A DNA stretch of 64,000 nucleotides from Mesorhizobium sp. B2-3-12 (GTDB lineage: Bacteria; Pseudomonadota; Alphaproteobacteria; Rhizobiales; Rhizobiaceae): positions 333,777 through 397,776 of the forward strand of contig NZ_VFVR01000006.1 of NCBI RefSeq assembly GCF_006442205.1. Reading direction: 5' to 3'. The notes below the pieces were generated by a model, which searched no databases, was not told the origin of the DNA, and saw only the letters and a program-made list of their open reading frames with translations. The position numbers were made by a program, and so were the translations under genes. Below, piece by piece: positions 17,213-25,424 of this stretch. How positions within the stretch are numbered: the stretch's first letter is position 1; every line of letters begins with the position of its first letter.

Positions 17213-19404
17213 CAGGTGGTGGCGTTCTTCTTGCGGCGCTTGAACTGCGCGATCCGCTTGGGCGCATGCGATTTCAGCGCGTCACCCCGTCCCGACAGGC
17301 TCGGATTGGTCATGAAATATTCCTGCGCGTTGAACGGTTCCTCGCCCTCCTCCAGCACCACGCGCCGGGAGGTTCCATCAGCCAATACGTCGAAACTTTG
17401 CTGATTGTCCATGATGTTGCCCAGCATGATCTGGCCCAAAATCTGTTCATGCACAGTTGGATTGGTGATCGGCACCATGGTCTCGACGCGGCGATCGAGA
17501 TTGCGCGGCATGAGGTCGGCCGAGGAGATGTAGACGATCGCCTCGTCCGACGGCAAGCCATGGCCGTTGCCGAAACAATAGATGCGGCTGTGCTCGAGGA
17601 ACCGGCCGACGATCGACTTGACCCTGATGTTTTCCGACAGGCCCGGCACCTGTGGCCTGAGACAGCATATGCCGCGCACGACGAGATCGATCTCCACACC
17701 GGCGCGGCTGGCGTCGTAGAGCGCGTCGATGATGATCGGGTCGACGAGCGCGTTCATCTTCATCCAGATGCGCGACGGCCGCCCCTCCAGGGCGTGGGCG
17801 ACTTCACCAGAAATGTGCTTCAGGATGCGGCTTCTCAACGTGAACGGTGAGATCGCCAGCCGCATCTCATCGGTCGGCTCGGCATAGCCGGTGATGAAAT
17901 TGAAAAGCTGGGCAACGTCGCGGGCGATCGTCGGATCGGTGGTGAAGAAGGACAGGTCGGTGTAGATGCGCGCGGTCACCGGATGGTAGTTGCCGGTGCC
18001 GAGATGGACGTAGTTGCGCAGCTTGCCGTCCTCGCGCCGCACCACAAGCGACATCTTGGCGTGGGTCTTGAGTTCGAGGAACCCGAACACGACCTGCACG
18101 CCGGCGCGCTCGAGATCACGCGCCCAGCGGATATTGGCTTCCTCGTCGAAACGCGCCTTGAGTTCGACCAGCGCCGTCACCGACTTGCCGGCCTCGGCGG
18201 CGTCGACCAGCGCGCGCACGATCGGACTGTCGTTGGAGGTGCGGTAAAGCGTCTGCTTGATGGCCACCACTTCGGGATCGGCCATCGCCTGGCGCAGGAA
18301 CTGCACCACGACGTCGAAGGATTCGTAGGGGTGATGGACGACGATGTCCTTCTCGCGGATGGCGGCGAAACAGTCGCCGCCATGCTCGCGGATGCGCTCG
18401 GGAAAGCGTGGGTTGTAGGGTATGAATTTCAGGTCGTCGCGGGGAACGGAGACGATCTCGGAGATCTGGCTGAGCGCCAGCGGACCCGTCAACACGCTGA
18501 TGCGGCTCGACGAGACGCCAAGCTCGCCGGCGACGAAGTCGCGCAATTCGCCGGGCATCAGCATGTCGAACTCGATGCGGATCACGGAGCCGCGGCGGCG
18601 GCGCTTCAGCGCCGTTTCGAACAGCCGCACCAGGTCTTCCGATTCTTCCTCGACCTCGATGTCGCTGTCTCGGATGATACGGAACGTGCCGGAGCCCTTG
18701 ACCTCGTAGCCGGGGAACAGCTTGCCGATGTAAAGGCCGACCGCCTCCTCCAGCGGAATGAAGCGGACATGGTGCTTGCGGTCCGGCAGACGGATGAACC
18801 GCTTCAGCGCCACCGGCAGGCGCAAGAGCGCGCTCATCTCCTCGCCGTTCTTGCGGTGGCGAAGCTGCAACGCCATGGAGAAGCCGAGATTGGGAATGAA
18901 CGGAAACGGATGCGCCGGGTCGATCGACAGCGGGGTGAGCACAGGAAACACCTGGTCCTGGAAATGTTCTTCCAGCCAGACTTTCTCGTCCTTGGTCAGC
19001 GCATCCCGGGTAATGGTCTCGATGCCTTCCTTGTTGAGCAGCACGGTGAGTGCCGAAAGGCTCTTCTGCTGGTCCTCCTGCAGGCGCTCGACTTCACGCA
19101 GCAATTGTTCGAGCTGCTGCTCGGGGGTGCGCCCATCGGGGCTCTTCAGCACGATGCCCTCGCGTACCTGGCCGGCAAGGCCGGCGACGCGCACCATGAA
19201 GAACTCGTCGAGATTGGCGGCCGAAATCGACAGGAAGCGGACGCGCTCCAGCAGCGGGTGATGGGTGTTCAGCGATTCCTCGAGAACGCGGCGGTTGAAC
19301 TGCAGCCAGGAGAACTCGCGGTTGACGAAACGGTCCGGATTGCCTTCCGGGCTGGCTGCCGCGACATTGTTGAATTCGCTCTGTACCGGCTTCAATTCGT
19401 TCAT
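17212..19404 (-). CDS. ppk: polyphosphate kinase 1
   Basis: A 730-residue enzyme that polymerises the terminal phosphate of ATP into polyphosphate, reversibly. It has the N, head and two PLD-like C-terminal domains. The autophosphorylated His lies in HLGTGNYHPVTARIYTD and the second His in FLEHSRIYCFGNG. Residues near the start, FVNREFSWLQFNRRVLEE, are the family signature. It is first in the ppk-ppx operon. Upstream, four CTGTC-type half-sites match a PHO box, so phosphate starvation control by PhoB is likely. Confidence 0.96.
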   Translation of the reverse strand: MNELKPVQSEFNNVAAASPEGNPDRFVNREFSWLQFNRRVLEESLNTHHPLLERVRFLSISAANLDEFFMVRVAGLAGQVREGIVLKSPDGRTPEQQLEQLLREVERLQEDQQKSLSALTVLLNKEGIETITRDALTKDEKVWLEEHFQDQVFPVLTPLSIDPAHPFPFIPNLGFSMALQLRHRKNGEEMSALLRLPVALKRFIRLPDRKHHVRFIPLEEAVGLYIGKLFPGYEVKGSGTFRIIRDSDIEVEEESEDLVRLFETALKRRRRGSVIRIEFDMLMPGELRDFVAGELGVSSSRISVLTGPLALSQISEIVSVPRDDLKFIPYNPRFPERIREHGGDCFAAIREKDIVVHHPYESFDVVVQFLRQAMADPEVVAIKQTLYRTSNDSPIVRALVDAAEAGKSVTALVELKARFDEEANIRWARDLERAGVQVVFGFLELKTHAKMSLVVRREDGKLRNYVHLGTGNYHPVTARIYTDLSFFTTDPTIARDVAQLFNFITGYAEPTDEMRLAISPFTLRSRILKHISGEVAHALEGRPSRIWMKMNALVDPIIIDALYDASRAGVEIDLVVRGICCLRPQVPGLSENIRVKSIVGRFLEHSRIYCFGNGHGLPSDEAIVYISSADLMPRNLDRRVETMVPITNPTVHEQILGQIMLGNIMDNQQSFDVLADGTSRRVVLEEGEEPFNAQEYFMTNPSLSGRGDALKSHAPKRIAQFKRRKKNATT

Positions 19405-19457
19405 GATTCCTGCTCTTCCGCGCGCCTTGGCCGGTTAACCGGCTTAACTTATCCTGT

Positions 19458-19499
19458 GGCAGGCTTTTGCGACAGTTCTCTGACAGGGTTTTGCGACAG
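19458..19499 (-). promoter_or_regulatory. PHO-box-like repeat array upstream of ppk
   Basis: Read toward ppk, four half-sites occur: CTGTC at 19499-19495, 19486-19482 and 19475-19471, and CTGCC at 19462-19458. The middle pair reads CTGTCAG, four bases, CTGTCGC, with the 11-base period of the known PHO box (CTGTCAT N4 CTGTCAT). The array is 54-95 bases upstream of the ppk start. Part of it appears as a 13-bp direct repeat (TTTTGCGACAGTT). Confidence 0.65.
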
Positions 19500-19572
19500 T
19501 TTGATTTCATCGAACTTGCAAACAGGCCTGATATGATCCAGATGCAGAAGAGACTGCGTTAAGGAGACGACG

Positions 19573-19818
19573 ATGGCAGGCGGTTCCATTCCCCATTTCC
19601 AGAACGATGCGGGCCATCCGGCGATCGACATCGGGGTCAAGGAATTCATGTGCACGGGCGCCAACCCGCCTTTCGACCATCCGCATGTGTTCCTCGACAT
19701 GGGCGACGACAATGAGAAAGTCTGCCCTTACTGCTCGACCCTCTACCGCTATTCGCCGAAGCTGAAGGCGACGGAAACGCTGCCGGCGGGCTGCCTCTAT
19801 ATCGACCAGGCCGCCTGA
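19573..19818 (+). CDS. zinc-finger domain protein (zf-CHCC type)
   Basis: An 81-residue protein related to mitochondrial complex I subunit NDUFS6. Zinc ligands are visible as Cys27, His36 or His38, and Cys51-x2-Cys54 (VCPYCSTLYRY). The GVKEFMCTGANPPFDHPHVF segment is typical. In Rhizobiales it is a conserved small protein; a role in zinc delivery or complex I is suggested by homology but not shown. The ATG has AAGGAG upstream. The next gene follows after 10 bases, so they may be co-transcribed. Confidence 0.9.
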   Translation: MAGGSIPHFQNDAGHPAIDIGVKEFMCTGANPPFDHPHVFLDMGDDNEKVCPYCSTLYRYSPKLKATETLPAGCLYIDQAA

Positions 19819-19828
19819 CCTCCCGATC

Positions 19829-21067
19829 ATGAGCGAGACGCGGTCCCGGCAAGTCGTCATCGCCGGGGCTGGCATCGCCGGGCTGACAGCGGCGATTGCC
19901 TTCGCCGAACGCGGCTACTCAGTGAGGGTGTTCGAACAGGCGCAGCGCCTGGAAGCAGCCGGCGCCGGCATCCAGCTCTCGCCCAATGCGACACGCATAC
20001 TTCGCCAGCTTGGCGTGCTCGACACGCTTGTCGCCAACGCCGTCAAGCCGGAAGCCGTGGTGCTGAAGGACGCAGCAAGCCTACGCCAACTGGCGCGCGT
20101 GCCGCTGGGCGGAGCCGGCGAGCAGCGGTGGGGCGCGCCCTATCTCGTCGCCCACCGGGCTGATCTGCAAGACGCCCTGATGGCGCGCGTCGCGCAAATG
20201 CCCGACATCCACCTCACCACCGGCGCGCAGGTCAGCAGCGTCGCCTCCGGTTCACTCGGCATCACCAGGACGGACGGAGTCGGCCGCAAGATCATCGACA
20301 CCGAAGGCTCTCTGCTGGTCGGTGCCGATGGCGTTTGGTCAGCGGTGCGGAGGTTTGCCAGCCCAGGCAACGGAGCCGGCTTCGCGAACAGCCGCTTCTC
20401 GGGCGAACTGGCCTGGCGCGCGACGATAAGCGCCGACAGCGAAGCCGGGCAGGCCTTTGCCGCGATCGGCGCCGGCGGCTGCGTCACCACCTTCCTGCAC
20501 CCAGGATTCCACATGGTCGCCTACCCCGTCAGCGGCGGCCGCGCCTTCAACCTGGCCGCCTTCACCCCAGGCGAGCGCATTGCCGAGGGTTGGTCAGGCC
20601 ATGCCGATCCCGTCGTCCTTTCCGGCGCCATGCGCCGCACCGCGCCGGCACTGGCGCGGTTGGTGGAACTCGCCGAACCGTGGACCGCCTTTCCCATCCA
20701 CACGGTCGAACAGCGACGCTGGACGGCGCCGGAAGGCATCGCGCTGATCGGCGACGCCGCGCACGCGATGACGCCATTCGCGGCACAGGGCGCGGCCATG
20801 GCGATCGAGGATGCGGCGACGCTTGCCAACCTCGTTGCCGACTTCTCCGGCGACCTGGCGCAAAGCCTTACCATCTGGGAGAAGCTGAGACGGCCGCGCA
20901 TCGAAAAGGTGCTGAAACGCGGCGCGGTCAACCGCCTCGCCTGGCACGCCCGGGGACCGGTGGCATTGGTGCGCAATCTCGTCCTGGCGGCGCGGCCGGG
21001 AGAGAAGCTCGCCGCGGATTTGGACTGGCTCTACGGCTGGGAGGCGCGAAAGGTTGTAAGGCGGTGA
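19829..21067 (+). CDS. FAD-dependent monooxygenase (salicylate-hydroxylase-like)
   Basis: A 412-residue class A flavoprotein monooxygenase. The dinucleotide-binding GAGIAGLTAAIAFAERG is at about residues 12-28, the GADGVWSAVR motif that contacts FAD and NAD(P)H near residue 165, and GDAAHAMTPFAAQGAAMAIED near 310. Such enzymes hydroxylate aromatic rings. The specific substrate cannot be told. It follows the zinc-finger gene by 10 bases. Confidence 0.9.
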   Translation: MSETRSRQVVIAGAGIAGLTAAIAFAERGYSVRVFEQAQRLEAAGAGIQLSPNATRILRQLGVLDTLVANAVKPEAVVLKDAASLRQLARVPLGGAGEQRWGAPYLVAHRADLQDALMARVAQMPDIHLTTGAQVSSVASGSLGITRTDGVGRKIIDTEGSLLVGADGVWSAVRRFASPGNGAGFANSRFSGELAWRATISADSEAGQAFAAIGAGGCVTTFLHPGFHMVAYPVSGGRAFNLAAFTPGERIAEGWSGHADPVVLSGAMRRTAPALARLVELAEPWTAFPIHTVEQRRWTAPEGIALIGDAAHAMTPFAAQGAAMAIEDAATLANLVADFSGDLAQSLTIWEKLRRPRIEKVLKRGAVNRLAWHARGPVALVRNLVLAARPGEKLAADLDWLYGWEARKVVRR

Positions 21068-21131
21068 AATGCAATCGCGACAACCAAGCTCGTATTCGAC
21101 AAACGGTCACCGCAGGCAGTAAAATGCGCAT

Positions 21132-21317
21132 ATGAGCAAAGTCATCCGATATCGGATCGATCCGGCGAACCCGCCACCGCTGACGGAAGCTCAGAAGGCG
21201 GAAATCGCCAAGCTGAAGGCTCGGCCCGAAGGTGATGTCGATACCAGCGATATTCCCGAACTGAGCAAGAAGTTTTGGCGGCGAGCTGTGACTTGGCGCA
21301 GACGGCCTAAACCCTAG
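21132..21317 (+). pseudogene. BrnA-like antitoxin, C-terminally truncated
   Basis: A 61-residue frame. The first 50 residues (MSKVIRYRIDPANPPPLTEA onward, to ELSKKFWRRAV) look like the N-terminus of BrnA-type antitoxins of rhizobia. Full members continue with a ribbon-helix-helix DNA-binding segment of some 40 residues; here the frame ends in WRRRPKP instead. No BrnT toxin gene lies upstream. The family comparison is from memory. It is either a decayed antitoxin or an orphan that has lost its DNA-binding part. Confidence 0.55.
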
Positions 21318-21327
21318 AACGCTCGCC

Positions 21328-21993
21328 TCAATTATACAGCCGCATCGACAGCCCAAGCGAAGCCGGCAGCGGGTTCCACCAGCCGGTGCGCAGGCCGGCG
21401 GTGCGCAGGGCAGCCGCTGTCCAGGTGTTGCAGCCGATCAGCGCGTTGAAATGGCCATTGGCCTCATAGAAGCGGTCGAAATTGGAATAGGCGACATTGT
21501 CGATGACGACCGGGCCGCCCGGTCCCTGCTGAAAACTCGCTTCGATGAAGTCGAGCAATGCGGCAAAATGGTCATCGCCGACGTCGAAACCGGCGATATT
21601 CGGGCGCGGCTCGGTGATGTCGCCGGCGACGTCGACATGCATCACCGAGGCATCGAGGGTCAGGGCCTTCAAGACGGGCACCGCCTTCAACCGCGACCAG
21701 GTCGGCGTTTCCAGATAGAAGGCGCGCCCGCCCCAGCCGAAGACGAGGTAGCGCACTTCGGGTGCGTCCGAAGGCAGGCCGGCATCGGCCAGGAAACGGA
21801 AGCGCCGGCGCACCTCGTCGTCGACAGGAATGGCGATGTCGGTGTGGATCGGGTTCTTCAGCACAAATATGCGCCGCGTGCCCTCGCCGGCGGCCGCCGC
21901 CGGCCAGATTGGCCGTGGCACCAGCGTGCCGAGCGTCACGGCGAGCGCGACCGCGATCAACAGCAGACCAAGAAAACGGCCGAGCTTTTTCAT
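21328..21993 (-). CDS. TIGR02117 / DUF2459 family protein
   Basis: A 221-residue membrane-anchored protein. A hydrophobic segment (about 8-25) follows the KKLGRF start and acts as an anchor or signal. Typical family segments include IFVLKNPIHTDIAIPV, YLVFGWGGRAFYLETPTW, and GCNTWTAAALRTAGL near the end, with a conserved Cys. The family is conserved near envelope functions but has no known activity. I start at the ATG at 21993. Confidence 0.85.
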   Translation of the reverse strand: MKKLGRFLGLLLIAVALAVTLGTLVPRPIWPAAAAGEGTRRIFVLKNPIHTDIAIPVDDEVRRRFRFLADAGLPSDAPEVRYLVFGWGGRAFYLETPTWSRLKAVPVLKALTLDASVMHVDVAGDITEPRPNIAGFDVGDDHFAALLDFIEASFQQGPGGPVVIDNVAYSNFDRFYEANGHFNALIGCNTWTAAALRTAGLRTGWWNPLPASLGLSMRLYN

Positions 21994-22085
21994 CAATGGC
22001 AGCCTTGCAAACGCATCACGGCGCGACGCGCACGGCAAAACCGTCTCACAATTTTCCCGGAATTGCTCTGACTATCCATACGCGA

Positions 22086-22116
22086 AAGAGCCCGGCGCTG
22101 TTTCAGCCGGGCTCTT
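22086..22116. terminator. terminator of the aap operon
   Basis: The stem AAGAGCCCGGC / GCCGGGCTCTT is an 11-bp perfect match with a 9-base loop. It lies 18 bases beyond the aapP stop codon. Confidence 0.8.
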
Positions 22117-22133
22117 CGTAATCGTCCAAGCGC

Positions 22134-22937
22134 TCAGTGCAGGATCTGCGACAGGAACAACTTTGTCCGCTCATGGCGCGGGTGGTCGAAGAACTCGGCC
22201 GGCGTGTTCTGCTCGACGATCTGGCCCTGGTCCATGAAGATCACCCGGTTGGCGACTTTCCGCGCAAAGCCCATCTCGTGGGTGACGCACAGCATGGTCA
22301 TGCCCTCTTCGGCCAGCCCAACCATGGTCTCCAGCACTTCCTTGATCATTTCCGGATCGAGCGCCGAGGTCGGCTCGTCGAACAGCATGATGCGCGGGTT
22401 CATGCACAGCGAGCGGGCAATCGCCACGCGCTGCTGCTGGCCGCCGGACAGCTGGCCCGGATATTTGTTGGCCTGCTCGGGGATCTTGACGCGCTTGAGG
22501 AAATGCATGGCGATTTCCTCGGCCTGCTTCTTCGGCGTCTTGCGCACCCAGATCGGCGCCAGCGTGCAGTTCTCCAGGATCGTCAGATGCGGGAACAGGT
22601 TGAAGTGCTGGAACACCATGCCGACCTCGCGGCGCACCTCGTCGATCTTCTTCAGATCGTTGGTGAGCTCCTTGCCGTCGACGATGATCTTGCCCTTCTG
22701 GTGTTCTTCCAGCCGGTTGATGCAGCGGATCATGGTCGACTTGCCGGAGCCGGACGGGCCGCAAATGACGATGCGCTCGCCCCGCATCACCTTCAGGTTG
22801 ATGTCCTTCAGCACATGGAACTCGCCATACCATTTGTGCATGGCGATGATGTCGATGGCGACATCGGTGGTCGAGATATGCATCTTGGCGGCGTTGACCT
22901 TGATCTCTTCGGCGCTGACGGCGTTTTCGGTGGCCAT
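22134..22937 (-). CDS. aapP: general L-amino acid ABC transporter, ATP-binding subunit
   Basis: A 267-residue ATPase that energises the Aap importer. Walker A (GPSGSGKST, about 59-67), the Q-loop region (VFQHFNLFPH), the signature LSGGQQQRVAIARSL and Walker B (IMLFDEPTSALDP) are intact. It is the last gene of aapJQMP, read on the minus strand. Between it and aapM sits a mosaic palindrome. In Rhizobium leguminosarum the Aap system takes up many amino acids and matters for symbiosis. Confidence 0.95.
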   Translation of the reverse strand: MATENAVSAEEIKVNAAKMHISTTDVAIDIIAMHKWYGEFHVLKDINLKVMRGERIVICGPSGSGKSTMIRCINRLEEHQKGKIIVDGKELTNDLKKIDEVRREVGMVFQHFNLFPHLTILENCTLAPIWVRKTPKKQAEEIAMHFLKRVKIPEQANKYPGQLSGGQQQRVAIARSLCMNPRIMLFDEPTSALDPEMIKEVLETMVGLAEEGMTMLCVTHEMGFARKVANRVIFMDQGQIVEQNTPAEFFDHPRHERTKLFLSQILH

Positions 22938-22963
22938 GGCCAGTTCCCCTTATCGTTGAATTC

Positions 22964-23014
22964 GATGCATGTCGTTATCCCAAAACCGCTACACACTTTT
23001 GGGCGACATGCATC
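22964..23014. repeat. palindromic element overlapping the aapM stop codon
   Basis: Outer arms GATGCATGTCG (22964-22974) and CGACATGCATC (23004-23014) enclose inner arms CCCAAAA and TTTTGGG. The right arm covers the first two bases of the aapM stop codon TGA as read on the plus strand. It lies in the aapM-aapP gap and could form a strong mRNA hairpin. Confidence 0.9.
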
Positions 23015-24170
23015 AGCGTCTGTAACCGGTGTCGAGCCGGCGTTCGGTATACATTGAATAGCGCGACATGCCGAAGCAGAACAGCCAGAACACGAAGGCG
23101 GCGAAGACAAGGCCGGACTTCGCGGTCTGCGCCGTTGCCCAATTGGCATCGGAGAAGTTCTGCTTGACGATGCCGAGCAGGTCGAACATCGAGATGATGA
23201 GGACCAGGCTGGTGTCCTTGAACATGCCGATGAAGGTGTTGACGATGCCGGGAATGACCAGCTTCAGCGCCTGCGGCAGCACGATCAGCCCCATCTTCTG
23301 CCAATAGCCGAGGCCGAGCGAATCGGCGCCTTCATACTGGCCTTTCGGGATCGCCTGCAGGCCGCCGCGCACCACTTCGGCCATGTAGGCGGCGGCAAAC
23401 AGCGACACACCGATCAGCGCCCTCAGATACTTGTCGAAGGTGACGCCGGCCGGCAGGAACAGCGGCAGCATGACGCTGACGAAGAACAGCACCGTGATCA
23501 GCGGTATGCCGCGCACGGCTTCGATGAAGATCACGCACAGCATTTTGATGATCGGCATCTTCGAGCGCCGGCCGAGTGCCAGCACGGTGCCCAGCGGCAG
23601 CGACACGGCAATGCCGACGAAGGACAGGCTGAGCGTGATCAGCAGCCCGCCCCAGCGCGAGGTTTCGACATGCGGCAAGCCGAACACGCCGCCGACCAGC
23701 AGGAAGAAGGAAACGACCGGCAGCACCAGGAAAAGCAGGATCGCGTTCAACCCCTTGCGCGGCACGCGTGGCATCAGCATCGGCACCAGCAGCGCGACGA
23801 ACAGGATGGCGACCAGGATCGGCCGCCAGCGCTCCTCGACCGGATAGGTTCCGAACATGAACTGGCCGAACTTGGCGTTGACGAAAGCCCAGCAGGCGCC
23901 GCTCCAGCCGTCGGGCTGAATGCCGCCCTGCGCGACGGTGGCGCAGACCGTGCGGTCCGGCCCGGTCCACTGTGCGTTGATGAACGCCCAGTTGATGACT
24001 TGCGGCAGAACCCAGGCGACGATGACGATGCCCAGGATGGTGAGGATGGTGTCGCCGACCGAACCGATCAGGTTCCTGCGCACCCAGGCGACGGGGCCAC
24101 TGACGCTCGCCGGCGCGGGCTGCGCCAGCGCCATTTCGGTGCGCACCCAGGACATATCGTGTTCCTGCAT
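23013..24170 (-). CDS. aapM: general L-amino acid ABC transporter, permease
   Basis: A 385-residue inner-membrane permease of the His/Glu/Gln type. Several transmembrane segments are visible, and the EAA loop shows as SLGLGYWQKMGLIVLPQALK near residue 310. Its N-terminus (about 1-60) is longer than in minimal permeases, as is usual for AapM. Its stop lies inside the palindrome downstream. It follows aapQ by 4 bases. Confidence 0.95.
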   Translation of the reverse strand: MQEHDMSWVRTEMALAQPAPASVSGPVAWVRRNLIGSVGDTILTILGIVIVAWVLPQVINWAFINAQWTGPDRTVCATVAQGGIQPDGWSGACWAFVNAKFGQFMFGTYPVEERWRPILVAILFVALLVPMLMPRVPRKGLNAILLFLVLPVVSFFLLVGGVFGLPHVETSRWGGLLITLSLSFVGIAVSLPLGTVLALGRRSKMPIIKMLCVIFIEAVRGIPLITVLFFVSVMLPLFLPAGVTFDKYLRALIGVSLFAAAYMAEVVRGGLQAIPKGQYEGADSLGLGYWQKMGLIVLPQALKLVIPGIVNTFIGMFKDTSLVLIISMFDLLGIVKQNFSDANWATAQTAKSGLVFAAFVFWLFCFGMSRYSMYTERRLDTGYRR

Positions 24171-24174
24171 GGTC

Positions 24175-25362
24175 CTACCTCTCCACCAGCGCCATTCTGG
24201 CGTTGACCACGTTCATGACGGCCGAGGTCACCAGGCTGAGTATGAGATAAGCGATCATCATGATCAGCACGCCTTCGACCGCTTGTCCGGTCTGGTTCAG
24301 AACCGTGCCGGCGGTCGCCGTCAGGTCGGGATAGCCGATGGCGATCGCCAGCGAGGAATTCTTGGTCAGGTTGAGATACTGGCTGGTCAGCGGCGGAATG
24401 ACGATGCGCATGGCCTGCGGCACCACGACCAGCCGCAGGATCGATCCGGACCGTAGGCCAAGCGCGGCGGCCGCCTCGGTCTGCCCCTTGCTGACGCCCC
24501 TGATGCCGGCACGCACGATTTCGGCGATGAACGCCGCCGTGTAGCAGGACAACGCCAGATAGAGCGACAGGAACTCTGGCTTGACCTGAAAGCCGCCGGT
24601 CAGGTTGAAGGTCGACTGCTTCGGCAGATCGAAGCTCAATGGAAAGCCGCTCAGCACGTAGGCCAGCAGCGGCAGGCCGACGATCAGCGCGGCGGAAGTC
24701 CAGAACACCGGAAATTGCTGGCCTGTCGCCATCTGCCGCTGACGCGCGGTGCGGGCGACGAACCAGGCCATGGCGATGCCGACAATGAGCGCAACCAGGA
24801 TCAGCCAGGAGCCCTCGCCCCAGACGGCGCGCGGAAAATAAAAGCCGCGCTGGTTCAGGAAGGATCCGAACGGCAGATGATAGGAGTCGCGCGGCGCCGG
24901 CAGCACGGCGAGCACGCCCGAATACCAGAAGAAGATGACCAGCAGCGGCGGGATGTTGCGGAAAATCTCGACATAGACCGTGCAGATCTTCTGGATCAGC
25001 CAATTCTGCGACAGCCGCCCGATGCCGATGACGAAGCCGATGATGGTGGCGGTGATGATGCCGGCGACGGCAACGATGATGGTGTTGATGAGGCCGACGA
25101 CGATGGCGCGGCCATAGGTCGAATCCGATGTGTAGGCGATCGGCGTGTCGGAGATGTCGAAGCCGGCGCGCCCCTTGAGGAAGCCGAAACCGGAGGCGAT
25201 GTGCAGGCGCTGCAGATTGTCGATGACGTTCTGCACGATCCACCAGACGGAGCCGAACAGCACGATAACGACCAGCGTCTGGAAGAACAGACCGCGTATT
25301 CTCGGGTCATTGACGAAGGAGCCGCGGCTCGGCTCCTCGCGTAGAATTTCCTGCGATGCCAT
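24175..25362 (-). CDS. aapQ: general L-amino acid ABC transporter, permease
   Basis: A 395-residue permease partner of AapM. It has an N-terminal membrane helix (about 27-45), a long periplasmic segment, and the HisM-type core, with the EAA loop ALGLRSGSILRLVVVPQAMR near residue 310. The sequence EIVRAGIRGVSKGQTEAAAAL precedes it (21 residues shown as EIVRAGIRGV and SKGQTEAAAAL). A 26-bp palindrome lies between it and aapJ. Confidence 0.95.
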   Translation of the reverse strand: MASQEILREEPSRGSFVNDPRIRGLFFQTLVVIVLFGSVWWIVQNVIDNLQRLHIASGFGFLKGRAGFDISDTPIAYTSDSTYGRAIVVGLINTIIVAVAGIITATIIGFVIGIGRLSQNWLIQKICTVYVEIFRNIPPLLVIFFWYSGVLAVLPAPRDSYHLPFGSFLNQRGFYFPRAVWGEGSWLILVALIVGIAMAWFVARTARQRQMATGQQFPVFWTSAALIVGLPLLAYVLSGFPLSFDLPKQSTFNLTGGFQVKPEFLSLYLALSCYTAAFIAEIVRAGIRGVSKGQTEAAAALGLRSGSILRLVVVPQAMRIVIPPLTSQYLNLTKNSSLAIAIGYPDLTATAGTVLNQTGQAVEGVLIMMIAYLILSLVTSAVMNVVNARMALVER

Positions 25363-25386
25363 TTCACGTCCCCTGTGAAAGAGAAA

Positions 25387-25412
25387 CCGGAAGGCAGGTG
25401 CCTGCCTTCCGG
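25387..25412 (-). promoter_or_regulatory. strong hairpin between aapJ and aapQ
   Basis: Arms CCGGAAGGCAGG and CCTGCCTTCCGG are 12-bp perfect with a two-base centre. On the mRNA strand it is followed by TTTCTCTTT. It lies 12 bases after the aapJ stop codon. Such hairpins stabilise the binding-protein message or partly terminate transcription, giving more AapJ than permease. Confidence 0.8.
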
Positions 25413-25424
25413 ATCACATTTCGA

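Noticed and set aside
17983..19536. Long plus-strand frame of 517 codons opposite ppk
   Set aside because: Antisense shadow of a conserved gene with high GC third positions.
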